A stretch of 63,184 bases of DNA from Betaproteobacteria bacterium (GTDB taxonomy: Bacteria > Pseudomonadota > Gammaproteobacteria > Burkholderiales > Casimicrobiaceae), in contig VBCG01000116.1 of assembly GCA_005881895.1 (NCBI GenBank), positions 1 through 63,184 of the forward strand, read 5' to 3'. The notes under the pieces are model-generated. The model was given only the letters and a program-made list of their open reading frames with translations, was not told the origin of the DNA and did not search any database. This document shows, piece after piece, positions 54,717-63,184 of this stretch. Made by a program: the position numbers and the translations under genes. The stretch's first letter is position 1, and every line of letters begins with the position of its first letter.

Positions 54717-55451
54717 TCATCGTAGCGGATTGACACCCCGTGGAACGACCCAATACGCCAATGCACCAACGGCGTAATCGACGAGTACCGCAAGAAGCGC
54801 GGTCGGAATCGCGCCTGCGAGCATCATGCTCGGCTCGTTGAGGTCGATGCCGGTAAAGATCAGCTCGCCCAGGCCACCTCCTCCGATCAGGAACGCGAGC
54901 GGCGCCGTACCGACGTTGACCGCCAGCGCGGTCCGAATCCCGGCAAACATGACGAACAACGCGTTCGGAAGCTCGACGCCCGACAGAATCTGTAAAGGCC
55001 GCATGCCCATCCCTGTCGCCGCCTCGATGAAATGCGCCGGTACGCCCAGCATGCCCGCGTAGGTATTGCGTACGATCGGCAGCAGCGAGGCGGCCCACAA
55101 GCCGAAGATCGCGGGAACGACGCCGATACCGAGAAAGGTCATCGCGAGCGCGAGCACGGCGAGAGTCGGAATCGTGCTGCCGAGGTTCAACGCCTGCATG
55201 ATCGTCTCGGCGGCGCGGCGCATTCCCGGCCGGCTGAGCCACAAGCCGAGTGGTACGCCCACGGCGATGGCAAGACCACCGGAGATCGCCACCAGCTTGA
55301 TGTGTTGCTGCGTGAGGAAGACGATATCGCCGCGGTACTTGCCGATGGAATCGATCAGGCCGTTGCGTTGCGCGATGATGCCGAGCGAAAACGCCACGAT
55401 GAGCGCAATCGCCATTGACCACCGTCCCGACATGACCGCGCGGATGGCCAT
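54717..55451 (-). CDS. Osmoprotectant ABC transporter permease
   Basis: KLVAISGGLAIAVGVPLGLWLSRPGMRRAAETIMQALNLGSTIPTLAVLAL; EAATGMGMRPLQILSGVELPNALFVMFAGIRTALAVNVGTAPLA. Confidence 0.93.
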   Translation of the reverse strand: MAIRAVMSGRWSMAIALIVAFSLGIIAQRNGLIDSIGKYRGDIVFLTQQHIKLVAISGGLAIAVGVPLGLWLSRPGMRRAAETIMQALNLGSTIPTLAVLALAMTFLGIGVVPAIFGLWAASLLPIVRNTYAGMLGVPAHFIEAATGMGMRPLQILSGVELPNALFVMFAGIRTALAVNVGTAPLAFLIGGGGLGELIFTGIDLNEPSMMLAGAIPTALLAVLVDYAVGALAYWVVPRGVNPLR

Positions 55452-56585
55452 TCAGTGCGGCACGGCGTCGGGGGCGCGGTAGGTTTCGCCGAGGAGCCGC
55501 GTGATGCCTCGCTGCGTGACGCAGCCGACGAACACGCCGTTGCGATCGACGCACGCGAGCCAGCGGATGTCGTGCATGAACATCGTCGAAACCGCCGCAC
55601 GCAAATCTTCGTCGAGACGAACGGTCGCCGGCAGCGGTGCGCAATGCTCGCCGACCGCGCCGGAGCGATCGCGGACAATGTCGACGTCAACGTAGCCGCG
55701 CGGACGACCTTCGGGATCGACGATCACCATGAATTCCTGGCCGTGCTCGTTCATCAGCGCCACAGTCTGCTCGACCTGCTCATCACCGGAAACGCGCAAC
55801 GACGACGCTTGCAGCACATCGCCTACCCTGACGAGGCGCAGGCGCTTCAGCGTGCGGTCGCTGCCGACGAAATCGGCGATGAAGCTGTTGCCCGGGTGCG
55901 CGAGGATGTTGTCCGGGCTGTCGAACTGCTCGAGCTTGCCCGCGCGGAAAATCGCGACTTTATCCGCCATCTTCACGGCCTCGTCGATGTCGTGGCTCAC
56001 GAACATCACGGTTTTTCGCAAGCGGTGATGCATTTTCAGGAACTCGTCCTGGATCACTTCGCGGTTGATCGGATCGATGGCGCCGAACGGCTCGTCCATC
56101 AGCAGCACCGGCGGATCGGCCGCCAGCGCGCGCGCCACGCCGACGCGCTGCTGCTGGCCGCCCGAGAGCTCCTTCGGGTAGCGCTTGAGAAAGAGCGCGG
56201 GATCGAGGTTGATCGTCGCGAGGAGCTCGCTCGCCCGCGTGCGCGCCTTAGCGAGGTCCCATCCCAGGAGCTTCGGCACCACGCAGATGTTCTCTTCCAC
56301 TGTCATGTTGGGGAAGAGACCGATCTGCTGAATCACATAGCCGATCGTTCGGCGCAGTTCGACGGGATCGTATCGGTCCGTATCCTTGCCGTTGATGAAG
56401 ATCTTGCCCGACGTGGGTTCTATCAGCCGGTTGATCATCTTGAGCGTCGTCGTCTTGCCGCAGCCGGATGGCCCCAGCAGTACGCAGATCTCACCGTCGG
56501 CGACTTCCATCGTAATACGGTCCGCAGCGACCACGGTGCCCGCCGGCGTTTCGAACGCCTTCGTCAAGTTCTCGAGCTTGATCAT
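55452..56585 (-). CDS. Osmoprotectant ABC transporter ATP-binding protein with CBS domains
   Basis: MIKLENLTKAFETPAGTVVAADRITMEVADGEICVLLGPSGCGKTTTLKMINRLIEPTSGKIFINGKDTDRYDPVELRRTIGYVIQQIGLFPNMTVEENI; C-terminal CBS pair. Confidence 0.95.
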   Translation of the reverse strand: MIKLENLTKAFETPAGTVVAADRITMEVADGEICVLLGPSGCGKTTTLKMINRLIEPTSGKIFINGKDTDRYDPVELRRTIGYVIQQIGLFPNMTVEENICVVPKLLGWDLAKARTRASELLATINLDPALFLKRYPKELSGGQQQRVGVARALAADPPVLLMDEPFGAIDPINREVIQDEFLKMHHRLRKTVMFVSHDIDEAVKMADKVAIFRAGKLEQFDSPDNILAHPGNSFIADFVGSDRTLKRLRLVRVGDVLQASSLRVSGDEQVEQTVALMNEHGQEFMVIVDPEGRPRGYVDVDIVRDRSGAVGEHCAPLPATVRLDEDLRAAVSTMFMHDIRWLACVDRNGVFVGCVTQRGITRLLGETYRAPDAVPH

Positions 56586-57277
56586 GCCGCCAATTTTCCT
56601 TCGACGACGCGGCGAACACGAAACCGCGCGTGACGGATGCCTTTCGGCGTCAACTGGTGTTGCGCCCAGAGCAGCAGATAGTCGGCGGCAATCGCCAGCA
56701 GGCTGACGGCGAGCGCGCCCGTGATCAGCTGCCGGGGGTCGGTCTGCGAGATGCCGCGGCTGATGAAAGCGCCCAGCCCGCCTGCGCCGATGTACGTCGC
56801 GATTGCGGTGATGCCGATGTTGATCACGACAGCGATGCGAACGCCCGCCATGATCACGGGAACCGCCAGCGGAATTTCAACTTGCCGCAAGCGCTCGAGC
56901 GCCGACATGCCCATGCCGCGCGCGGCTTCGCGCAGCGCCGGATCGACGTTGCTGATCGCCGTATACGTGTTGCGGATGATCGGCAGTTGCGAATAGAGCA
57001 GCACGGCAATCACCGCCGGCAGGTAGCCGATCCCCTGGCCGATCAACGAGAGCGCCGGAATCATGACGCCGAACAATGCAATCGACGGAATCGTCATGAT
57101 CATCGCGGCGGTGTAGAGGACGATGTCGGCCGCGCGCTTGTTCTGCGTGATTGCGATCCCGATCGGCACGCCGGTAATGACCGCAAGGCTCACGGCGACG
57201 CCGACGATCGAGATGTGCTCAATCGTCCGCTGGCCGATGGCCGGCAGGTTGTCCAGGATGAACTTGAGCGTCTCCAT
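56582..57277 (-). CDS. Osmoprotectant ABC transporter permease
   Basis: IGQRTIEHISIVGVAVSLAVITGVPIGIAITQNKRAADIVLYTAAMIMTIPSIALFGVMIPAL; AARGMGMSALERLRQVEIPLAVPVIMAGVRIAVVINIGITAIATYIGAGGLGAFI. Confidence 0.94.
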   Translation of the reverse strand: METLKFILDNLPAIGQRTIEHISIVGVAVSLAVITGVPIGIAITQNKRAADIVLYTAAMIMTIPSIALFGVMIPALSLIGQGIGYLPAVIAVLLYSQLPIIRNTYTAISNVDPALREAARGMGMSALERLRQVEIPLAVPVIMAGVRIAVVINIGITAIATYIGAGGLGAFISRGISQTDPRQLITGALAVSLLAIAADYLLLWAQHQLTPKGIRHARFRVRRVVEGKLAA

Positions 57278-57325
57278 TCGTGCGAGTGAAGGATAAACGG
57301 TCCCGTCGGCGGGAAATGTTCCAGA

Positions 57326-57446
57326 TGCGACATCGGCTGGCCCCCGTCGGACAGCACGGCACGGAAATGCGCCTCCTGGAGTTAGGAGGGAATGCAGCGT
57401 TTGCGATGTCGCGACCGCGACAAATTGTGTCGCATGCCGACGCGTC
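57326..57446. promoter_or_regulatory. Candidate operator array in divergent intergenic region
   Basis: TGCGACA at 57326; TGTCGCG-AC-CGCGACA palindrome at 57407-57422 overlapping GCGACA-AATTG-TGTCGC at 57417-57433; further CGTCGCA nearby. Confidence 0.5.
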
Positions 57447-57502
57447 GCATTCGTTGGAAGGTGCGATATTGGGTTCGATTAACTCCACGACGGGATTTCG
57501 CC

Positions 57503-58555
57503 ATGACCGCACCGAAGCCGCATGCCACGCTTATGCAACGACTCGGCGCTGGACCGGTCATCTGCGCCGAAGGCTATGTCTTCGAGCTCGAGCGGCGCGG
57601 TTACCTGCAGGCCGGCGCATTCGTACCGGAAGTCGTGCTTGAGCATCCCGAGGCAGTGACGCAGCTCCATCGCGACTTCGTTCATGCGGGCTCGGACGTC
57701 GTTGAAGCGCTCACCTATTACGCCCACCGTGAGAAGCTGCGCATCATCGGACGCGAGCAGGATCTCGAGCCGATCAACCGCCGCGCGCTCGATCTCGCCA
57801 AAGCCGTCGCGCACGAGAGCGGCGCGCTCTTCGCCGGCGACATCTGCAATACGAACGTCTACGATCCTGCGGATCCCGCTTCGCACAAGGCCGTGCGCGC
57901 GATGTTCGAGGAGCAGGTCGGCTGGGCAGTCGATGCCGGCGTCGATTTCGTGATCGGCGAAACGTTCAGCTACGCCCAGGAAGCACTGATCGCGCTCGAC
58001 GTCATCAAAAGAGCCAAGCAGGTTGCCGTCATCACGCTGGCGATGCACCAGGCTGATGTGACGCGCGAAAATTGGAGTGTCGCCGATGCCTGCAAGCGCA
58101 TCGCCGATGCCGGCGCCGACGTCGTGGGCCTCAATTGCATCCGCGGTCCGGCGACGATGATGCCGCTGCTGCGCGAGATTCGCGCGACGGTGACGACGCA
58201 CTTGGCTGCGCTGCCCGTTCCATTTCGCACGACCGAGCACGAGCCTTCGTTCCAATCGTTACGCGATTCGAAGTGGAACGGTGCGCCGGGCTGGCGGCCG
58301 TTTCCCGTTGCGCTCGATCCCTTCACCTGCAACCGCTTTGAGATCGCCGAGTTCGGCCGTCAAGCGGCGGAGCTCGACATCCGTTACCTCGGCGTGTGCT
58401 GCGGCGCAGGCCCGCATCATGTTCGCGCGTTGGCCGAAGCCGTCGGCAAGCACCCACCCGCCAGCAAATATTCGCCCGACATGTCGAAGCATGCGTTCCT
58501 CGGTTCGCACGAGCGCATCCGGCAAGTACAGAAGGACTACGCCGACAAGCTTTGA
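57503..58555 (+). CDS. Betaine-homocysteine/homocysteine S-methyltransferase family protein (BHMT-like)
   Basis: LMQRLGAGPVICAEGYVFELERRGYLQAGAFVPEVVLEHPEAVTQLHRDFVHAGSDVVEALTYYAHREKLRIIG; Zn ligands GLNCIRGP and GVCCGAGPHH. Confidence 0.9.
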   Translation: MTAPKPHATLMQRLGAGPVICAEGYVFELERRGYLQAGAFVPEVVLEHPEAVTQLHRDFVHAGSDVVEALTYYAHREKLRIIGREQDLEPINRRALDLAKAVAHESGALFAGDICNTNVYDPADPASHKAVRAMFEEQVGWAVDAGVDFVIGETFSYAQEALIALDVIKRAKQVAVITLAMHQADVTRENWSVADACKRIADAGADVVGLNCIRGPATMMPLLREIRATVTTHLAALPVPFRTTEHEPSFQSLRDSKWNGAPGWRPFPVALDPFTCNRFEIAEFGRQAAELDIRYLGVCCGAGPHHVRALAEAVGKHPPASKYSPDMSKHAFLGSHERIRQVQKDYADKL

Positions 58556-58584
58556 CGGAGCGGCCACGCCGTCACTGATGATCG

Positions 58585-59670
58585 TCAATGACGTCGTGAC
58601 CGCGATGCCGGAGCACGCGTCCCCAGCAGCGCGGCACGCTCGTCGCTTGGTCGGTGGCCGTACAGGGTGCGGTAGCAGCGGCTGAAATGGGACGCCGATG
58701 CGAATCCGCACGCCACGGCTACGTCGAGGATCGGCTTCGCCGTCTGCAAAAGCATCGAGCGGGCACGATCGAGGCGGAGCTTGAGATAGTAGCGGCTCGG
58801 ACTCACGCGCAGGTACTTGGCGAACAGTCGCTCGAGCTGACGTGCGGACAGCTCGACATCCGTGGCAATGTCGTGCACCGGCCGGGGGTCCTCATTCGTT
58901 GTTTCCATCATGCTGATCGCGGCAATCAGCTTATTGTTCGCGACGCCCACTCGGTTCTGCACCGCCATGCGCTGCGAGTCGTGCGCGCCGCGGATCCGCG
59001 GATGGATGAACTGCTCGGACACGTCGTTCGCCAGTGCGCGACCATCGCGCTCCGTGATGAGATGCAACATCATGTCGAGCCCCGTGGTGCCGCCGGAGCA
59101 TGTGTGCCGGTTGCCGTCAACGACGAAGATATCGGTGGTCGTGCGGACGCGCGGAAACTGCTCGGCGAACGCCGCCAGGCTTTCCCAGTGCAGCGCGCAG
59201 CGGCGGCCATCGAGCAGACCCGCGCGGGCGAGCACGTACGCGCCCAAACTGATTGCACCGAGTGCCGTGCCCGACCGGGCGAGGCCGCGCAGCCATTTGG
59301 ACACAGCGGCATCGCCGGGATTCGCGTCGCGTGTCCCGGCGCAGACAAGGAGCAGATCGACCGCTGCTTCGTCGTCGATTGCGCCATGTACATTGATGTC
59401 GATGCCATTGCTTGCCCGTACCGGCGCGCCATCGCGCGAATAGAGCTGCCAGTCGAAGAGCTTTTCCCCGCGAAGGCGATTGGCCGCACGCAACGGTTCG
59501 ATCGCCGACGCGAATGCCATCATCGGAAACTCGGGCACAAGGTAGAACCCGACGACGTAAGGCGGTAACCGCGTCTGCGGTGTAGGCCGCGTCACCGGCT
59601 CACGAGCCTTGCGAGACTTGGCGGTCCCGGCTGAATGCGGCGGACGCCTGCCGCGCGACTGTCGGCTCAC
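58585..59670 (-). CDS. GlxA/GbdR-like transcriptional regulator (DJ-1/PfpI-like + AraC HTH)
   Basis: YVVGFYLVPEFPMMAFASAIEPLRAANRLRGEKLFDWQLYSRDG; C-terminal AraC HTH RVSPSRYYLKLRLDRARSMLLQTAKPILDVAVACGFASASHFSRCYRTLYGHRPS; GTG start assumed. Confidence 0.9.
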   Translation of the reverse strand: MSRQSRGRRPPHSAGTAKSRKAREPVTRPTPQTRLPPYVVGFYLVPEFPMMAFASAIEPLRAANRLRGEKLFDWQLYSRDGAPVRASNGIDINVHGAIDDEAAVDLLLVCAGTRDANPGDAAVSKWLRGLARSGTALGAISLGAYVLARAGLLDGRRCALHWESLAAFAEQFPRVRTTTDIFVVDGNRHTCSGGTTGLDMMLHLITERDGRALANDVSEQFIHPRIRGAHDSQRMAVQNRVGVANNKLIAAISMMETTNEDPRPVHDIATDVELSARQLERLFAKYLRVSPSRYYLKLRLDRARSMLLQTAKPILDVAVACGFASASHFSRCYRTLYGHRPSDERAALLGTRAPASRSRRH

Positions 59671-60062
59671 GCGCGGCGAATCGGAATGGCGGTGTCCACG
59701 TCGTAGTAGTCGCCTTTGCTTTCGACGTAGATTTGCACGACCGTTCGAAGACCCGTCGGCGCATCGAGCGTGCCCGCAGCGATCGAGATCGTGTGCCGGC
59801 CAGTCCCATCCCAGAACAGCGTTCCGCCGCATTTACCGCAAAAGCCGCGCCGCGCGATGCCGGAGGATCGATACCATTTGAGATCGCGCGATTCGATCAG
59901 GTGAAACGCATCCCTTGCCGCCGCGGTATATGCGCCGATGTGCCCATGCGACTTGCGGCACATTTTGCAGTGACACACGACGGCGTCACGCAAAGGACCG
60001 GTCACTTCATAACGGACTGCGCCGCACAGGCAACTTCCGGTGAAGCGGGTCGAGGTCAACAT
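59667..60062 (-). CDS. GFA family protein (CENP-V/glutathione-dependent formaldehyde-activating-like)
   Basis: GSCLCGAVRYEVTGPLRDAVVCHCKMCRKSHGHIGAYTA; RGFCGKCGGTLFWD. Confidence 0.93.
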   Translation of the reverse strand: MLTSTRFTGSCLCGAVRYEVTGPLRDAVVCHCKMCRKSHGHIGAYTAAARDAFHLIESRDLKWYRSSGIARRGFCGKCGGTLFWDGTGRHTISIAAGTLDAPTGLRTVVQIYVESKGDYYDVDTAIPIRRA

Positions 60063-60077
60063 CTCCGCAAGTTTATC

Positions 60078-61085
60078 TCAGGGACTCGACCGCGCCGCCT
60101 GCACCTCTGCAATCACCTCGGCAGCGCGGCCTTCATACCGGGGCGAAAAATGGAACGGCTTGACCGTCTTCGCGCGTACCGTGCGCGCAATGCGACCGGC
60201 CTGGCCTGCCGTAAGGTGATTCTTGCGAGCCCCGTGCTCGGCATCCTCATCGAGAAACACGCTTTCGATGAAGAGCACATCGACATCTTCGAGCAACGCC
60301 GAAAGTACTTTTACGTTCGCTTCGGTGTTGCGGAGATCGGTGACGTATCCGATGCGCTGGCCAGGAGCTATGTCGAGGATCAGATGGCAGAGCTCGTCGA
60401 CCGTTCGTGCCATCGCGTGTTCACCATCGCGGTCACGCCATTGCACGTCGATGGGCGTTGTGCCGGACGCGCCGGTCAAAACCGCGTGCTTCAGCTCGCG
60501 CAGCCATGGACCGACACCAACGCCGAGCGCTTCGAGGCGATCCTTCGCGACGTTGACGTGCGCCTTCTCTTCGATCGCGTAAGAGAGGCAGGGGATGTCG
60601 TGATCGACGAAGCGGCCACGAACGCGGAACGTCGCCTCATCGTGCACGATGTCACCCGACCACTCGAAAGACGCGTTCGCTTCACGCTTGAAACGTGTCC
60701 GACTCGAGAAACGCGCGCGCCGTCCGCGACCGTCGGTGCCGATCTCGCACACATCGAGCACTAACTCGTCGTAGCGGTGCACGACATTCCACGTGTACGC
60801 ATGCAGCTTATGCTCGACTTGCGCGACGAAATCCGGTCCTCCGAACAGCATCAAACCGGCCTTGCGCCCAAGCACCACGCGCAACAAATGATCGAACCCG
60901 GCGAAGTGATCCATGTGCGTATGCGTGACGAAGACATGCGAGACACGCATCAGCTTTCGCGGAGGGAGCACCGTAATATCGCCGAGGTCGAACAGCAACG
61001 CTCGACGCTCATCGCGAAAATCGACATACAGACCCGGGTCGCCGAACGTATCGTTGACGAGACGAGGTTCAAAAAGGCAGCGCAT
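60078..61085 (-). CDS. MBL-fold metallohydrolase, ribonuclease Z-like
   Basis: ALLFDLGDITVLPPRKLMRVSHVFVTHTHMDHFAGFDHLLR; ESVFLDEDAEHGARKNHLTAGQAGRIA. Confidence 0.88.
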   Translation of the reverse strand: MRCLFEPRLVNDTFGDPGLYVDFRDERRALLFDLGDITVLPPRKLMRVSHVFVTHTHMDHFAGFDHLLRVVLGRKAGLMLFGGPDFVAQVEHKLHAYTWNVVHRYDELVLDVCEIGTDGRGRRARFSSRTRFKREANASFEWSGDIVHDEATFRVRGRFVDHDIPCLSYAIEEKAHVNVAKDRLEALGVGVGPWLRELKHAVLTGASGTTPIDVQWRDRDGEHAMARTVDELCHLILDIAPGQRIGYVTDLRNTEANVKVLSALLEDVDVLFIESVFLDEDAEHGARKNHLTAGQAGRIARTVRAKTVKPFHFSPRYEGRAAEVIAEVQAARSSP

Positions 61086-61134
61086 CGGTCGTCAAGCCGG
61101 CGCGGCGCTGCCGGCCGCGCCCCGTTGCGCCCAG

Positions 61135-61494
61135 CTATTTCGTGCGCGGATTGTTCTTGTAGAAATCCAAGTACTCTTTTTGGTCAATCTTTCCGTCCTT
61201 GTTCGTGTCGGCATCGCTGAACTTGGTCAAAAGCCGCGGCTCCATCATCGCTTCCGCCTTGTCGAGGGCGCCATCGTGGTTCTTGTCGAGCTTCGCGAAC
61301 TCCGCCGCGTCATCATCGCCTTTGCGTGCAGGGGCGGTCGTTGCCGGCGTGCTCGGTGTTGCGCTCTTCATCGTGCTCGGCGGCGTAGTAGGCGTCGTGC
61401 TTTGCGCGCCGGCTGGCAACGCCAATGAAAGCATTGCGGCGCCCGCCAGTGACAGAACCACTGCCGAACGTGTCCAAAACCTTGTGCTAGTCAT
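61135..61494 (-). CDS. Secreted EF-hand domain protein
   Basis: Signal peptide; FAKLDKNHDGALDKAE and FSDADTNKDGKIDQKEY EF-hand loops. Confidence 0.9.
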   Translation of the reverse strand: MTSTRFWTRSAVVLSLAGAAMLSLALPAGAQSTTPTTPPSTMKSATPSTPATTAPARKGDDDAAEFAKLDKNHDGALDKAEAMMEPRLLTKFSDADTNKDGKIDQKEYLDFYKNNPRTK

Positions 61495-61695
61495 GGTGTA
61501 TTCCTCATGAGTGATTAGACGGCCGAAGATTTGCAGCCATCCCAAAGACATGAATCAAGTCGCGTGCCAGGGCCTAGGATGATAAATAGGATTGAAATCG
61601 GCGAAAAAGACTGCAGAATCGCCGACGATCGAGTCGCCCGCCTCAAGAAGAGGCCGGTGATATTGTAACTATTGCAGGCCGGCCGATCAGAATGG

Positions 61696-62397
61696 TCACA
61701 ATTCGGCTCGACGTGCCCGGATCGAGAAACGTAGATTCACGCGGTCTTGCACCTGAAGTGCGCCGCCGAGAAGCGACAGCGGGTTGATCGCAAAATCGCT
61801 TTGGTCGAAGGCTAGACGCCCGGTCACGTTCAAGTCATCGGCACTCATTTCGACATCGGCGGCAATGCGCATGTTGCGCGTCACGCCATTCAACGTGATC
61901 GCGACGTCCAGATAACGGTTGGCATCGATGCCCGCGACCGTAACGAGTGCGAAAGGATGTTCCTCGGCGTGGAGCACCCGCCCGAGCATGTTCGCGCGTG
62001 TGGCTGAAATGGCGGCTTCGGAGATTTGCGTATCGAAACCCGCAGCGCTGCGGAGGTCAGGCTCGTCCACAACCAGGCGATCCAGCTTGACGTACAGATC
62101 TGCGCGAGCATCTTTTGGCGCCGCGATGCCCTGAACATCATGGCTTACGACCACGTGGTCGTGCCCGGCTTGAGCGATTGGTCCGCCGCGGAGTACTTCG
62201 ATCACGACGAGTGAGCGTTTGGCATCGACGCGAAAAATGGGCTCGCCGCGCTCCGCGGCGCGTTGATAATAAGCGTCGGGAAATCCGGCGGGTCGCTGTT
62301 CTTCGCGCGCTGTCGGCTGCACAACGGGTGGCGCGCAAGCGGACACCCATCCCACGATCAAAGCAAGCGTGATGAATAGCCAACGTCTGTCACGCAT
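61696..62397 (-). CDS. YceI family protein
   Basis: FRVDAKRSLVVIEVLRGGPIAQAGHDHVV; VTLNGVTRNMRIAADVEMSADDLNVTGRLAFDQSDFAINPLSLLGGALQVQDRVNLRFSIRA. Confidence 0.8.
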   Translation of the reverse strand: MRDRRWLFITLALIVGWVSACAPPVVQPTAREEQRPAGFPDAYYQRAAERGEPIFRVDAKRSLVVIEVLRGGPIAQAGHDHVVVSHDVQGIAAPKDARADLYVKLDRLVVDEPDLRSAAGFDTQISEAAISATRANMLGRVLHAEEHPFALVTVAGIDANRYLDVAITLNGVTRNMRIAADVEMSADDLNVTGRLAFDQSDFAINPLSLLGGALQVQDRVNLRFSIRARRAEL

Positions 62398-62424
62398 TTT
62401 GCAAGCGCGAGAGCTTCCCGCGGG

Positions 62425-63075
62425 TCAGCCGTTGGTCATGCGGCCAAGGACGGTTTGAATCGTGCGAACGTCGGTCAAAATCGCATCTCCGATAAACGCA
62501 ATGCTTGCAAGTGCGCGATCGCCGGCGTCTGCATGACCCGCACCACACGCATCCGTCACCATAATGGGGATATAGCCGAGATCGCTACCATGGCGAATCG
62601 TGGGCTCGATACCGATTTCGGTTGCAACGCCCGCGATGATGAATGAGTTGATGCCGCAGTCGCGAAGGGCGATGTCGAGCGGCGTCCCCTCGAATGCCGA
62701 CATCGTGATCTTGTCGAAAACCACTTCAGTTGGAAGCGGATTCAGATCCGGCACCAACTGAAATCCAGGCGAGTCGCGCAGAAACCACGGCGTTACCTCG
62801 GCGACCGTTTTCACTTTTTGCCACGCCATCGCCTGACGCAGTTGGAAAACGCCGGCCGTTTCCTTCGGCAACGACATGTGGCGCATGAAAAACACGCGCA
62901 ATCCTGCCGCACGTGAAGCTTCGAGGACCCGCTTTACTTGCGCGACAATCTCCGGGCCGTTTTTCATCTGTCGGATGATGCCGACTTGCATGTCATAGAC
63001 CAGTAGCGCGGTGCGTTGGCGGTTGCACGCTTCCCCGAGGTTCTGCGGAATCTCCAGACTGTATGCAGGTTCCAC
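62425..63075 (-). CDS. Isochorismatase/cysteine hydrolase family protein
   Basis: RTALLVYDMQVGIIRQMKNG; FDKITMSAFEGTPLDIALRDCGINSFIIAGVATEIGIEPTIRHGSDLGYIPIMVTDACGAGHADAGDRALASI. Confidence 0.93.
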   Translation of the reverse strand: MEPAYSLEIPQNLGEACNRQRTALLVYDMQVGIIRQMKNGPEIVAQVKRVLEASRAAGLRVFFMRHMSLPKETAGVFQLRQAMAWQKVKTVAEVTPWFLRDSPGFQLVPDLNPLPTEVVFDKITMSAFEGTPLDIALRDCGINSFIIAGVATEIGIEPTIRHGSDLGYIPIMVTDACGAGHADAGDRALASIAFIGDAILTDVRTIQTVLGRMTNG

Positions 63076-63184
63076 GGCATTACCTCCGTTACAGCAGCGG
63101 ACTTTTCTCGAATAACGCGACGCCGTAGCGCGGGAGATGGACGAGTCCCACATCCGGCTAGCAGTTCGTTGAAATTAACACTGA

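Noticed and set aside
55455-56633. 392-aa plus-strand ORF opposite the osmoprotectant ATPase
   Set aside because: Shadow ORF of an ABC ATPase with Walker A/signature motifs.

Overview
This is a GC-rich, gene-dense chromosomal window, probably from a betaproteobacterium; that lineage call is inferred from protein families and the trxA-rho-rpmE and obgE-proB gene order. The left part is mostly core genes: pncB, corA, a CDF transporter, rnfB-like, nth, c-type cytochromes, fdxA, trxA, rho, rpmE, obgE, proB and rppH. It is followed by an acyl-CoA/CoA-transferase cluster. At about 23.7-29.9 kb there is an expanded ECF42-type sigma factor locus with four YCII/DGPF-domain proteins (one fused to a SnoaL-like domain), two VOC/glyoxalase-fold proteins, a DHA2-type MFS exporter and a small membrane ORF. 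Two near-identical candidate promoters (TGTCGATTT-N14-CGACTA) sit in front of two of its genes. From about 36.9 to 59.7 kb there is a long, mostly minus-strand methylated-amine island: soxBDAG, a polar amino acid ABC importer, a class III aminotransferase, an extra FAD oxidoreductase, MmgE/PrpD, an acyl-CoA ligase, an acyl-CoA dehydrogenase, a nitrilase-family hydrolase and an osmoprotectant ABC transporter. It also holds a divergent betaine-homocysteine-methyltransferase-like gene and a GlxA/GbdR-like regulator. Three copies of a palindromic MITE/REP-like element (TAGGGTCAGACTCGA...TCGAGTCTGACCCTA) lie exactly at gene boundaries in this island. Several conserved genes are broken. rho lacks about 26 nt. 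A MaoC-like gene carries a 100-bp exact copy of its neighbour. An acyl-CoA dehydrogenase has two small out-of-frame deletions and no normal start codon. These breaks may be assembly errors and need read-level checking. No tRNA, rRNA, CRISPR array or transposase gene was recognised.
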